The notes: generated from the sequence alone by a model not told the origin. 64,000 nt of DNA from Brasenia schreberi (GCA_036023115.1 JAYKKT010000073.1:18198501-18262500), one strand, 5' to 3'. Positions 24,393-40,918 are shown, numbered from the stretch's first letter. Numbers and translations: made by a program.

Positions 24393-26277
24393 TGTAACGC
24401 TAATGTAACGCTTAAGCGTTACTGCACAGGTTGTGCAGTAACAGCCATGTATGAAGGGCCTATAAAAGGGGCCCTTCATACTATATTGTCCAGGGAGTTG
24501 GGGCAGCCTTGAACTAGCCGGAAAACAGGAGGAGTCGGCCGGAATCCGGTGAGTTCAATATTTTTTTCAGATTTTCGTTTTTCCTTTTTATTTTTTGATG
24601 AAAAGCTTGTTGAAAATCATAGTTTTGGGCTTGGATTGGAAGTTTGAGGTAGAACTAAACATTTTGGTGGGGTAGGTAAGCAATGGCGTCGATTTGGCCG
24701 GAAAACGGTTATGCTTCGTTGGAAACCGGCGAGATTGATGTTGGAAAAAAAAAAAACTTTTGGGCATGTCCTTCATTTTCATGTCGTGTCATGTTTGAAT
24801 TGTCATGAACCGACACTGGTTCGTGTCGTGTCCTCGTGTCGCGTGTCAAGAATCAGTTCTGTGTCAAAATAGGTTCTATGTCAGAAATGGGTCTAGTTTG
24901 GGTCGTGTCTTGAAATGGGTGTCTGGGTTAAGAATGAGACCTGTATCAATAGTTACAGCTTCTGTGTTGATACAGTGACACAAACTACCTATTGTGTCAC
25001 TCATTCGGATTAGGTATGAAATTGGGTATCGATTTGGATCTCGGATAGCTTAAACGTATCCAAATTGGGGTTTGTGATTCGATTCGGATATAGTTTGTTT
25101 CGTTAGACTTATAGTTAAATAAATTTTAATGTTTCAATTATTTTCAATTGTTTAGAGATTAAAATTGGAAGATTTGGTGGTGATAAGAGTAGCCCAGCAG
25201 CTTGGGGACTGGATCTTAGCACTCCTTCAGGTAGGGGGTTATGCATTCTTTTACAGAACCATGCTAGAAGTGATTTTACTGTTTTAGATAGATTTAAATG
25301 TGCATGATTGATAATTGTTTTATTGAAGTTTATGAAATGTTATTCGCAATTATGGGTTATTTGATATGCCTTTTAAATAGAACATGTTTATGACACTGTT
25401 TGATAAAGAGCATGTTTTGATATGCATGTGTTGTGTGAACTTGGTATTTAAATGTTGTGTGGATATGAGTTTGATTTTGGATATTCGTGGATTTGGATAT
25501 GATTTGTGAATGTGATGAACTGTAATTGGTTTTAGAAATGTAATGATGTGTAAATATACGAACCGTACTTGTATGGTTTGTGTGGGGTCTCTAGAGACTT
25601 GCAGGTCCCTCGGGCGATCCGGCTTGGGGCGAATACAAGGTGTGTTTCCGAGCACTCTGCCATGAGAGTCGGCGTGGTTACCATCGTGGACGGGGTTACC
25701 GAGGTCACGTTAGGGAGGGCCGGACGACTCCCGTGGCCTTTGGGGCAGACACAGTATGGGTTGTAATTATCGGAACTAATGATGTGCGTGCGTGTGTGTG
25801 AGTGTATGCGTACGAATTTGAGATCATGATTTAAAGGTAAATGTGTTTTGCTATGAAATGGTTGCGAACTATGCATGCTTTTAGTATGTTTTCTGTTTAA
25901 AGATGCTTAACCTCCCTACTGAGCTATGTATAGGAGCTCACCCTATTGTTTTACAGCTCATCCTGAAACTAACACTTCGAAGGAACACGGAGCAGAGTAG
26001 GAGTTTGATAGAGCAGCATTTTTATTTTAGATGGTATGATAAGTGTTGAATAATTTAGAAAGTCTTTTATTCGGGGTTATTGTTAGGTGAGCCCCGCACC
26101 ATTTTGGACGTGTTGTTTAGAACTTCGATATGAATATTTATTTCAGTTAGATATTTCTTGAGTTTGAATTAAATTGGTATTGTATTTGTTTAATGCTCAC
26201 CATCACGCCCGTGCGAGAAGTGGCCACGTGGCATCGGCTCGGGCCGGGTCGTGGTCGCGACCCGTGCGGGTGTGACA
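24393..26277 (+). mobile_element. Solo LTR, ~1.9 kb, Ty3/gypsy-like
   Basis: Begins TGTAACGC and ends GTGTGACA, the TG...CA termini of an LTR, and is flanked by a perfect 5-bp GTCTC repeat (24,388-24,392 and 26,278-26,282). No primer site, gag or pol is present, so it is the product of recombination between two LTRs. The length and TGTAACGC/GTGACA ends resemble Tekay/Del-type gypsy LTRs. A TATA box lies at 24,461-24,469. A GC-rich block (25,570-25,760) sits in the middle. The family assignment is inference; termini and duplication are seen directly. Confidence 0.85.
24405..24479 (+). promoter_or_regulatory. LTR promoter with three stacked hairpins
   Basis: First, an 18-bp perfect palindrome GTAACGCTTAAGCGTTAC (24,405-24,422). 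Second, GTTACTGCACA (24,418-24,428) pairs perfectly with TGTGCAGTAAC (24,432-24,442). Third, ATGAAGGGCC (24,451-24,460) pairs perfectly with GGCCCTTCAT (24,470-24,479), and the nine-base loop is exactly TATAAAAGG, a TATA box. The first two overlap and would exclude one another. Function is unknown. Confidence 0.7.
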
Positions 26278-26699
26278 GTCTCTCACTTCATGAACGCAAT
26301 AAAAATCATATCCATATACTTAATAACTTCATATTTTGTCATTTAAAAAATTACAAATAACACTAAAAAACAATAAATACAAAGAAAAAAATTCAGAAAA
26401 CACTCAAAATATACGACAATAAGTTAGGAGGCTTTCACGAACACTATAGAGCATTTTTTTTGGAGCCTTGAACACCATGGAGAGAGAGAACCATTCGAAG
26501 ATAGTTCGAGGTGTTAAAAAAACTCATAGAAAACAACAAAAATACGGATTTATATTCGGCTAAGAGTCTTTTATATAGGTCCCTATCGCATCGCATGATA
26601 AACGATAAACTATATCTTATCATAGAGATTATCTTATGATATCGTATCGTACACTATCGTGCGATACCAACAAAACTTAGTGCGTCACCGAACGGTACG

Positions 26700-27119
26700 A
26701 TAGACTATGGAGAGCTCCCTCGGAGGAGCGGGGAGCGCGTCGGGCATCCTGACACAGGAGACGCAACGTCCTCTACAGCTACGGCCCCTAAGGAATAGTC
26801 TCACATCAACAATGCGAGTACCCTCCTCAGGACTTTGTCCCATGTAGTGGGAGGGGATCTACCGACGCCTACATCAAGTCTCGCAAACCTCTGCAAGCGC
26901 ACCTGTTGAGGGGGTAAGCATTTAGGCCAGGGCCTCTCCAAGGTCACGACCCCAATGTACATGGCGAGGCCTGAGTGGTATCGATAAGGAATAGGAGACT
27001 CCAATTCAGGAGATGGTGGGATGACAACATCCTCAGAGGATAAACCAGTTTCGAGCGGTGAATCAGAGGATCAAGTCAATGAGGTAGTCATGGGAACTGG
27101 GAAGGAGTGTCAACAGACT
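26700..27119. other. Unclassified GC-richer repeat-like sequence
   Basis: GC content is higher than the neighbours. It lies between the hAT end and the LINE remnant and may be upstream LINE sequence too decayed to read. No domain recognised. Confidence 0.3.
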
Positions 27120-27800
27120 TTTGAGTCCTTGGTGGAATAGGAAACGGAGGGGGCAGTGCCTATTGTTTCAGTCGGCAACCGAGTCAGTAATTCACCTATT
27201 CCTGCCATGTCCCCAAGCTCGATTGATCTGGAGGAAGGTGGCGTGGATCTTGGGTGGAGAGTGGAGACCACAACACTCACTAGCAGCAGCTCTTCACAGA
27301 TGGTCGAGGTACAAATGGAAAGATAAAAAGTAGCTGCGATGCATGGATTGTTTCTTTTCAGCTCATAGTGCGAGGGATTTGGGAGCAATGCAACTTGCTG
27401 CTTTTTGACAATCAACCCAAACTAGTGATGCGCTTTCAGACTGATCTGTTAAATCGTAGTAGACAGTTTGTTCTTCACATTATTACTGATCCCAACTCCA
27501 AGGTTAAACAAAGGTGGGTCTTCGCGAACAGGTCCCACCCGGGATGGATCAAACTGTTTGTTTACAATAGACAAAGACTACTGGCAGATTAGTTTTATGA
27601 TTCGCATCTGCGAGTTTTTTTTTTTTGCTGTGTGCAGGTTGGTTCACACAGGTACAACCGGGTGCATGAATGGCTATGGTGGTTAATTGCATTGCAAGAA
27701 GAATTTAATGATCATAATATTATTGTGGAATCTTCAAGGTGGGATGCGGTTCCCGCAGTGAACGATGCTCTGGCATGCCAATCAATGGTGGATCTACATT
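27120..27800 (+). mobile_element. L1-type LINE ORF2 C-terminal remnant
   Basis: Plus-strand fragments read SATESVIHLFLPCPQARLIW, the zf-RVT zinc-binding domain that follows the RT in plant L1 LINEs, with its first Cys region partly lost. Then comes VRGIWEQCNLLLFDNQPK in another frame. After a T-rich run, WLWWLIALQEEFNDHNIIVE resembles the RNase H-like tail (RVT_3). Frameshifts and stops separate the blocks. The upstream endonuclease and RT are absent. Confidence 0.7.
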
Positions 27801-28465
27801 GAGCCGAGGTGCCCGAAATTTCAAAAATCAGCTTAAAGTCTATAGCCATGGTGATATTTGCTCCATTCCGAAAGAGTTAATAGATCGCCAATGATCACAG
27901 TCGTCTTTTTGCCTGAGGCAGAGACTGCAAATCGGTTGCAGGTGTTTCCTAATTTTGTCTGTGAATCAAAATTAGAAACGAACCCGATCATGTTGTGTTC
28001 ATATTCTTTTGAGTGATATTAAACTCATTTCAGGTCTTCAGGGACACAAGCATAAACAACGTAGAAACACGACCTGGAGCACGAATCTGCCATCGTACTT
28101 TCAGATCTTCTGTAACAGTAATTGAGGCAATATGATAATGGCAGTTTACCACCATTTTTATATAAAATAATTTTAAAGAAAAACTTTGATGTCAAAACTC
28201 ATGGTTTGCGAAATTGTTGTTTTTATGGCTTTTTTTGAAATTTTAGTGATCTTGGGTTTGCGTTGGTATATGATTATGAGATCAATAAGTAATGTCGTTT
28301 ATTTATCTAGGTCACACTTACATTATATTGATGTCAGAACAAAAGAGCAAAGTGTTGACATAGCAATTTGATTTGACGCTGACATGATATGCATGGAATG
28401 TAAATAAGCCTAACTCAAGTTGTGCAAACATTGCCTAAGAATAAAGCCCAATTAAGCTGCACCCA
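27801..28465. other. Intergenic DNA
   Basis: AT-rich sequence without recognisable genes or repeats. Confidence 0.3.
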
Positions 28466-28654
28466 CCCAGAGCATTAGCTCCACGAAATGGCACTCTAGC
28501 ATTGTTGACGCTGGTGGGGAGTACTTTAACGTTGTTGCTGTTGGTGGGGAGTGTTCTAACGTTGTTGCTACTGGTGGGCTGTTTGATTCCCAGAGGATGC
28601 ATGTCTGGGTGTGTGGTAGGCTTTGGCCTCCTCTTGTAAACACAGAAAAAAAAA
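28466..28654 (+). repeat. SINE-like copy with internal triplication
   Basis: Head GAGCATTAGCTCCACG (A-box-like), then three imperfect copies of a ~30-40-bp block built on GTTGTTGC and CTGGTGGGGAGT (28,501-28,580). B-box-like GTTTGATTCCCAG follows, then the tail GGCTTTGGCCTCCTCTTGTA and poly-A. It is the most complete member of the family here. Confidence 0.65.
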
Positions 28655-28743
28655 GCTCGATCAAGCTTCAGCTTCAGTTGAGCATTTTCTTAACGAGCAA
28701 GTCCGGTTCACTTGGCTTGATTACACCCGTAAATGAAACGCTA

Positions 28744-28800
28744 TTTTTTTTGTCACAACGGGAGGCCAAAGCCGGGTATGTGCGCCCCAAGAGCCCTGTG
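28744..28800 (-). repeat. SINE-like tail fragment
   Basis: Minus strand contains GGGGCGCACATACCCGGCTT and TGGCCTCCCGTTGTGACA, the 3' half of the SINE-like family. Confidence 0.45.
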
Positions 28801-29105
28801 GGCTATCGCCCTGACTGTGCGTAAATAAAACACGATTGATCCCATATATTTTGCACCATCAAGTGCTTTGTTCTAAGTTCATCATTACCAAAATAAATCA
28901 ATCAAAAGTAAAATCACATGCGATCGTATTCCCTCTTGCAGTCTCTTACCCGATGGAGTTTCTTAAGAAAGAAAAGAATACTTAAAGGGTAGTTAGAGAC
29001 CCGTGAAGACCAAATGATGAGCTAATCCAAGAAATATGAGCACGACTCATAGAGAATCTTGCCCCACAGAACCCACTTGACAGAGATCTTATCTGAACTC
29101 CAAAA

Positions 29106-30980
29106 TCAATAATCAATACTATCAAACACAGATGAAGATTTGAGAGTGGTAAGGGAAGAGGAGGGGATTCCTGATCTTGAAGAGGTAGACGACGATGGTA
29201 ATGGCAAAAATGTTGTTTGCGGGGAGTCATTCGCTGACGCTTGACAGGTTGTTAGCTTGGGAAAAGAAGTTATATGATGAAATGAAAGTAATCTTACACC
29301 ATTACCTTCTTTATCTTTTATGGGGATTTGTGAAATAGCATATAAACCGCGCCTATTTTGGTGCTTGATGTGTAGCTCGATTTGCTCTTCCATATTGATA
29401 CACAGATCTATAACATTTTGAGGATGCCATAAGTATATAAAGTGGTTCCTATCTTGTAATTGATCATTGATCATAGTGAAATTTTCTCGGTGGCGGCAGC
29501 AGAGTAGGAGGCAAGAAATAGCTCTTTACGAATTACATAAATCTTGTGATTTGTTTGATTGTTTGGTGTGTTTGATCTTTTATTTGTTTTTCATTTCCTA
29601 AGAGCCTGTATCCACCGGAGTAAGAGAAAACTGAGAAATATAGGGCCCTCAGATTGGGTCCTCACTGATTCTATCTTAGAAATTGTGAGCGAACCCAAAA
29701 GAATTTCATATGCGTAATAAAACTGAAAATATATTTTGATTATTGCCGTATTTGAGTATATCATGTCCTCTTTGTATCTTGTTTGTCAGTGGAAACTTGC
29801 CTTTAAAACTTTGATCGCTTGTATTTTCCTTTCTAGCCTGGTGATGAGACGAGGAGGATTTATGAGCGCAAGTGTATGCAATTGAGTAATCAGGAAGCCA
29901 GGGGAGATGATTTTTAAGCTATACACAAAACAAGGGCTGCTGTGAAAGATCTTTATACAAGAATATGGGTTGCTATGCGTGCAACTGAGTCGGTATCAAC
30001 AAGGATTCATAAGCTAATGGATGAAGAATTGCAACCTCAGATTGCTGAGCTGCTGGAAGGGTAAGCAATATCCTTATGAAAATCGATCACATCAGGGAGT
30101 TTGCCTGATCACATGATTGTTGGTATAATTGTTTCCTTGTCCTTGTAGTCTGATGAACTAGTGGAGCATAATGCTCGAATCACATGAGACTCATAATCAA
30201 ATAATGTTCGAAGTGAAATCTTTCACGAGTTCTGCTGCCGGAAAATTCTGCTGCAATTCGCATCTTCACGCAACTCAGGAGCTTGAGAATCAGCTTCACA
30301 ATTGGCGGTTGTGCTTTAATGCATGGATTTCTGCGCAGAAAGCATATGTTGAAGCCCTTAATGGATGGCTGTCTAAATGTATCATGCCGGAAGTTGAATT
30401 GTGCTCAAAAGGGATGTCCTTTCCTTGTAGCATTGGTGGTCCTCCAGTAACCATGACTTGTCGAAAATGGTTATCCTCGCTCGACAATCTCCCACAAAAG
30501 GCTGTCTTTTACAACATCAGAAGTTTTTGCAGAGATGTCAGGGCTTTGTCAGCTCGGCAAGGGGAGGAGCGAAAACAAAAACACAAGGTTGGCAACCCTG
30601 CTAAAGAACTTGATCGCAGGGTTCTTAATCTGCAAAAAGTGGAGAAAAGGATATTGGAGTCTAAAATATCAGACGGGAATCAAGGGAATGTTGGACATAA
30701 GATTGATTACCTGCTCTGCCGAAAAATTTGATAGACGTACAGGAAGCGCCTTGATATAGAAAAAGAGAAGCATCACAAGTTTATGGAAGCAACAAAGCAT
30801 ATCACACTCAATGGATTTCAGACGGGGTTGACGTCGAGTCCTTGACAGAGTTTTCAAGAGCTTCCTTGAAATTGTACGAGGACCTTATTCTGTTCCATAA
30901 GAAAGCAAACATGGCGCAGGAAGCTAGCAATCCGCGCATAGAAGGACCAGATGTTGATGGTGAGGCACTGGATGAGTGAA
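29106..30980 (+). pseudogene. DUF632 / NRG2-like pseudogene
   Basis: Relic of a plant DUF630-DUF632 protein; family members include the nitrate-response regulator NRG2. Exon A (to 29,287) encodes VVREEEGIPDLEE and, after a frameshift, SLTLDRLLAWEKKLYDEMK. Exon B (29,837-30,060) encodes YERKCMQL and TRAAVKDLYTR, with a TAA at 29,915. Exon C (from 30,149) has a TAG at 30,159, then an open stretch 30,171-30,731 (MLESHETHNQIMFEVKSFT, AQKAYVEALNGWL), a TGA-TAG pair at 30,729-30,734, YRKRLDIEKEKHHKFMEATK, and a frameshift before SLTEFSRASLKLYEDL. GT-AG introns are kept, so it is not processed. The N-terminal DUF630 part is not found. At least four stops and two frameshifts show it is dead. Confidence 0.88.
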
Positions 30981-30984
30981 GACA

Positions 30985-33050
30985 ATGCAGGTTGTTAGGA
31001 ACTGAACTGTGTATAGTTGTGGGATCATGAATTGAACCCCCAATTTCTATCTTATTTGATATCTGCATTTGGAAGATTTGTCTGTGTTGGATGACAAGGA
31101 CAGATGATGAACAGTTTCATAGGCTTCTCTTCTAAATTGTACCGGGCCAAGAGGAAGATCACCCTGCCGTCCGAGTGGCTTTACAGAGTGTGAGAGGTTT
31201 CTATGATGTTGCATCTCCAAGGTACTAAAGGCAATGTTTACCTTGTATTCCATTGGAAGGTTGCCTTTCGGTTTTGCTTTGTAGGCAGCTTTTGTGTTGC
31301 TCATCTTTTGAACCCGTGGTTTTGTTTACCGAATGGGTCTTGACGGGTTGCTTTGCTGAACTATCGAGTCAGAAACTTATAAGAAGAGCCAAGGGAACAT
31401 TTACACACACACATATATATAAAGTCTTGATTGGTGAAAGAAACATAAAGTGTTACGTACACTTGTTTTTTTCTGTAGCAATCAAAACTGTTCAATTATT
31501 TTGATGGGACGGTCTTGATTGGAGAATAAATCATTGTTGTTTATATATATGAAAATGGGATCCTACTCACTTGCTTTTCGGTGTCATGTAATTACAAAGT
31601 TTTAAATTTTTATAAAATATGTAAGGCAATATTGTTATACGCATGTTTTAAAAAGTAATAATTAGAAAAAAAACCTCACAAGAGCTAATCTATATATATA
31701 TTTATATCCTTTTTCACTTATTTGTCAAAGGCTAGCTGTTATTCGCTCAATTGGTCTTCAAGTACACATATTTTGCATAGTAATGAAGGGTATGAGATGA
31801 TCTTTTGGGCAAATGACTTGGATCCTTGAATTGGAATGACAGGTAGACTTTAATGAACAGCCTACCAACTTCTCTTTTTTTTTCTTAAATGACATTTCCA
31901 TCTTCTGTTGCAAGAAAAGCGATCCTGCGGCTCGTACCAACTTTGAATCACAGGCACCACGATGATAAGCCGGTGCTTAACATAGTAAAGCAGATTTTTG
32001 ACTTGGGGGACAGAGGGGAGAAGTCCTTTGGTTGGTTAACAAGGGTCTCCAATCTCTTTTGTTCCTAGAATGAGCTTGTGCTTCATTTATATACAAAATG
32101 ATCAGCTTTCTTGTTTGAAAACATAAACTGCTTTATCGAAGCAAAGTCTAAACCGACACAAAATCGACCATAGTGCTGCTGACTACAAATGGGATCGATG
32201 CAGGAAAACTTGGTCTCAGTAGCGTCCTTGGGATGGATAATTTTAAAAAATGGAGAGCCAAAACTCTCGAATTTTATTTAGGTCGATCCCTTGAGGTATT
32301 CATAGCTCCTTTATCAAAGGAGACGAGAGAAAAAGTGGGAATAATACCAGCAATGTCATCCTTCGAGAAGTGCACGACCACCGTGTAAATTAGCATCCAC
32401 CAATCAAACGCACAAAATCATGTGATGTTTTTGGTAAAACATCTCAGTGCATATCCGCATGCGCGCACACACACAGTAGCACCCACCCTCTTCCGTGGTT
32501 TCTCAGTACAAAAACCATAAGAGTGGTGACCTAAATGTTGAGCTGGCTGCCAGTCCAACTGAGAGATGGTGACCCTACATGCAGCACAGAGTGGTGACCT
32601 CTCGCCTTTGTCCTTTTCCTCATTGAGGCAGAGGAAAATGATGAGATAAAACACATCCAGAAATAACGTTGACCAAAGCTCAATGCGCACCAATGAACAA
32701 TGCATACATCCTCTAAAAGCTGAAAGTGTAGCCTAAATTCTTCATACAGACGAGCTGAAAGCAGATTTCTATGGCTTGCCATGAATACGAAAATCAAGCA
32801 AGAGATAATTTCACATATCAACTAGTCCTAAACTCCATTAAATACGTAATGAAACCATACATCACTCATCAACTCGTCAAACTTCATTTGTATAATGTTC
32901 ATACTGCATTTATCTAATGTTCTCTACATCCCTATGGAAACAAAGTTACTAATATCCAAGCTCCATCTAACATACCACAAGAGCAGCCAAAGCAAATAGT
33001 AGTGTTTGTACTAGCATTAAGCCAATGACAGGCTTCCTTCGTTTTGGATG
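30985..33050. other. Intergenic DNA between pseudogene and RD19-like gene
   Basis: The first few hundred bases look like a former 3' UTR. Open frames at 32,173-32,388 and 32,418-32,821 show no recognisable domain. The right edge probably includes the protease 3' UTR. Confidence 0.35.
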
Positions 33051-33053
33051 CTA

Positions 33054-33082
33054 ATGTATGGGCATGAAACACCTCCAATATA
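33054..33082. repeat. 29-bp copy of protease coding sequence in its 3' flank
   Basis: Identical over 29 bases to 33,374-33,402 in exon 4 of the protease, exactly 320 bp away and in the same orientation. The core is GGCATGAAACACCTCCAAT. It lies about 75 bases downstream of the stop codon in gene sense, probably within the 3' UTR. Confidence 0.9.
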
Positions 33083-33156
33083 GAGATCTTAAATTACATT
33101 TACTATTTACATAAGGAGATAATAAGAGTTTCAGGCAAACCGAATGAAATGCGACT

Positions 33157-38048
<4,892 letters not shown>

Positions 38049-38117
38049 GGCGCGCAGAAAGAGGAAAGTGTGCGCGAAGCCATATGTAGTTGTCGTCGTG
38101 CGCGGGTAAGACGATTC

Positions 38118-38140
38118 ACCAATCAGCGTTTGACACGTGG
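38118..38140 (-). promoter_or_regulatory. ABRE/G-box and CCAAT-like box of protease gene
   Basis: CCACGTGT (complement of 38,133-38,140) is a full ABRE/G-box about 90 bases upstream of the start codon. ATTGGT (38,119-38,124 complement), an inverted CCAAT box, lies between it and the gene. ABREs bind ABF/AREB bZIP factors in ABA and drought response, fitting the RD19 identity. Functional relevance is inferred. Confidence 0.55.
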
Positions 38141-38249
38141 TGGAGTATACGTGCACGCGTTCCTACCTTGCAGCAAGTGGTGGAGCTTGGATGGTAGTTG
38201 GAGGCGTTTGACAAAATTGATTTGCTTGTAGGCCGTTCGATCTGTAGAA

Positions 38250-38919
38250 CGAACGGTCCAGATTCGTGGCTTGTAGAGGTAAAAGACTTGTAGTTGGACC
38301 GGTGGTTTCCTTGGGGTCCGTGCAATAAGTTGCTTTGACGTAGTCCATCCATCCGTGAGATCAACGGCGATCGTGTTGATTATGTGGTTTTGAGGTGTCC
38401 ACAGGATGTGTACGGATACAAAATTACCCGAAATCCATGGTGGAGCCCGTGTTAAAATGCGCTCGTTAGCGGGTTGACCTGTTTACCTCAAACGCATAAT
38501 AGGCCACTACTAGATTGTGAAAATGGCACGGGTCCCAATGTAGGCAATTTGAGACACGACACAGTACCAACAACTGTTAAGAATTTTTTTTTGGATAAGA
38601 TATACTTGTATTTAATATCCACAAAACACTTATATTTTTATATAAAACATATTTGGTAAGATTTTTCTAGATTTTGAGTTCAAGTGAACGGCATCCGGGT
38701 GTGGTGTGACCTCACCCAGGAATAGATCCACCCTTGCACAAATATAAAAATAAGGGCCAAAGAGGTTCACCTATTTAAACACAAACAAGACATAACATGA
38801 TGTGACGTAGAAATGTAACACTAAATTGTCACTTTTAGCATCGCCATGCATGGGCTGTGGAGATGTTCTTTCAGACATTTTGTGGTTGAGACAAAAATGA
38901 CAATAGGTCACTTATTAGA
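38250..38919. other. Intergenic DNA upstream of protease gene
   Basis: Includes distal promoter sequence and a fragment (about 38,700-38,745, GACCTCACCCAGGAATAGATC) resembling the right end of the hAT-MITEs. No gene recognised. Confidence 0.35.
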
Positions 38920-39000
38920 GGCCGACTCTCAAGTTTGAAGGTCATCAGTTCGACAAGGCTGGCATCAAGCTTTGCCTCCCCATCTTATCCAAAAAGATGT
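38920..39000 (+). repeat. SINE-like repeat copy
   Basis: GAGGCCGACTCTCAAG, then GTCATCAGTTCGAC and CAAGCTTTGCCTCCCCAT follow the family order of head, B-box and tail. Confidence 0.45.
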
Positions 39001-39126
39001 CTAATTCACCACTTTTCTTGTGTAAGATTCATATATCTTAAAAGTAGCATTACATGTATTTCCTAGTAGAACCAATTCTTTGCATATGCACCTTTTGCCA
39101 ATGTTTTTTCCTTAATTTGCAAATAA

Positions 39127-39130
<4 letters not shown>

Positions 39131-39210
<80 letters not shown>
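39131..39210. repeat. Compound microsatellite (TA)n(GA)n
   Basis: About 34 bases of TA followed by about 46 bases of GA, in the same order as other arrays in the window. Confidence 0.95.
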
Positions 39211-39212
<2 letters not shown>

Positions 39213-40292
39213 AGTGGTTGACGTATATAAGTAATTGTATTAAATGCTCCTCAATGATCTTAATGGTTCAATAGAAAAGATAAACAATTAAAATTAAAAA
39301 ACAAAAGATATACATTACTTTTGGGGTACAAGAAACTTTTTTCTTGGAATGGAGATGTTTATGTGCATATACAAGAGAAAAGGTGTCTCCTTTCATTGAA
39401 TTTGTGCAATTCTTGGAGGGAGTCTGACAAAGTATTTGTTTAAGGTGTGATGGATACAAGGTTCTAAGGGGAGTTCGATCTCTCAAATCCAAGTTCTTTT
39501 TGTGCAACAAAATATAGAATTTGTTATTGGCATGAAACTCTGATTTTCTAGATTTAGTTAAGTAAAAAAAAAGCACTAAAAAGATAAGTTACACAAACTA
39601 AAGGGCTTCGCACAAAACCTCAAAACACTACTCCGAATCAAAACACAAAACCCATGATTCCTAGGCTTGCATTTATACACGGAACTTGCAGCACGTATCA
39701 AACACAGGGTCTCCTCCTTGTTCTATTCTTACCGGTCTGTAAACTCACCGTTTCAGGGGTGCAGGCACCTCAAGTATTTCAATTAATCTCTCTCTCTCAT
39801 ATGCGTGCCTACCCGTTCATCATCGACAACAATCACCACCATCGTTTGGTCTCACCGTCCCTATCTCTGCCATCCCTACTTCACTCACCATTGAACACCC
39901 AGAGCCTTGCGGGAATTCACCAGGACCAGCCACCATCGACACCCACAATCTGCTCCATCTCTGCAAAACCGCCTGAGATCGTCCTCGTCCTTAACTGCCT
40001 AGCATCTCCCTTACCTCACCGGCCAACCCAACCTCCGGACGCCTCCGACCCGCCACCGAGCCACCTCTTTCACCGCTGGAGCCTCAGCTCTCACCACAGG
40101 ACGCTGCCCCACGAGTCGTGAATTACCGTGCCGTTGACCGTCCTTTCGAACCCCCTGCAACTCACCATCGCGAAAACGGCCCTACTCTTGGCTAAACCGG
40201 ATCTCGTTTCATTCGGATTCAAATCAACCCAAAACCCAAGTTTCACCTAATCCCTTTTATCACTACTGAAAGCTGGTTGTCAAAAGAGCATC
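39211..40292. other. Intergenic; low-complexity Pro/Ser-rich open frame
   Basis: A plus-strand open frame at 39,654-40,121 (155 codons) is rich in Pro, Ser, His and Leu and matches no family I know. The C-rich composition (CCACC, CTCACC) explains the absence of stops. I do not call it a gene, but it is the longest unexplained frame in the window. Confidence 0.3.
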
Positions 40293-40300
40293 GTTTAGGC

Positions 40301-40505
<205 letters not shown>

Positions 40506-40513
40506 GTTTAGGC

Positions 40514-40807
40514 CCTTGAAACTCTTCTAAATATTTTAGAGATTAGGCCCGCACTTTTCCCATTATGCAGTATTTTACCCCTTGAAGCACACCCGCACAG
40601 AGAAGCCTTTGGGATTGATACTCGCAAAATTTTGGTGATATGCATAAGATCGGAAGCCTTTGCTAGTCTTAATCACACTTGTAGCACTTCGGATCGACCC
40701 TCATTTGGCAGTCGGCAGGATAAGAAGACTTTTAAGTGAAACTCGGATGCACCAAATTTTCCTTCTTTACTGAAAATTGCAGTCGGTTTTGCATCCACAA
40801 CGTTACC
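40514..40807. other. Intergenic DNA
   Basis: Short stretch without recognisable features between the MITE and a SINE-like copy. Confidence 0.3.
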
Positions 40808-40918
40808 TCGATGGCGGGGCACTCTAGCGCCATTGCTGCTGGTGGGTAGTTTAACTCTCAAAAGGTTCACAAAGTGTGAGTGTGTTAGGTTTCAGCCTCC
40901 TGTAACCCACAAAAAACA
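40808..40918 (+). repeat. SINE-like repeat copy
   Basis: GGCACTCTAGCGCCATTGCT, GCTGGTGGGTAGTTTAACTC and GTTTCAGCCTCCTGTAACCC follow the same order as at 28,466-28,654, ending in a short A-rich tail. Confidence 0.6.

Larger units (their letters stand above)
21830..26690 (-). mobile_element. Decayed hAT transposon with nested solo LTR
   Basis: The left end is near CAGTGTTATTCGACGCG (about 21,832) and the right end near the complement of ACTAAGTTTTGTTGGTATCG (about 26,680). Aligned, the ends match at about 14 of 24 positions, a weak inverted repeat. Both subterminal zones are rich in GTATCAT/CGATA-type repeats, as in many hATs. Coding remnants at 22,080-24,330 identify the family. A solo LTR (24,393-26,277) sits in the 5' non-coding part. 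No clear 8-bp target duplication was found, so the edges are approximate. Confidence 0.6.

Noticed and set aside
25569..25766. Open frame in the GC-rich part of the solo LTR
   Set aside because: It lies wholly within LTR sequence, is open on both strands because of GC-rich composition, and has no domain.
21830..26690. Domesticated hAT transposase gene
   Set aside because: Stops and frameshifts occur in every block of the coding region, so no conserved long protein remains.
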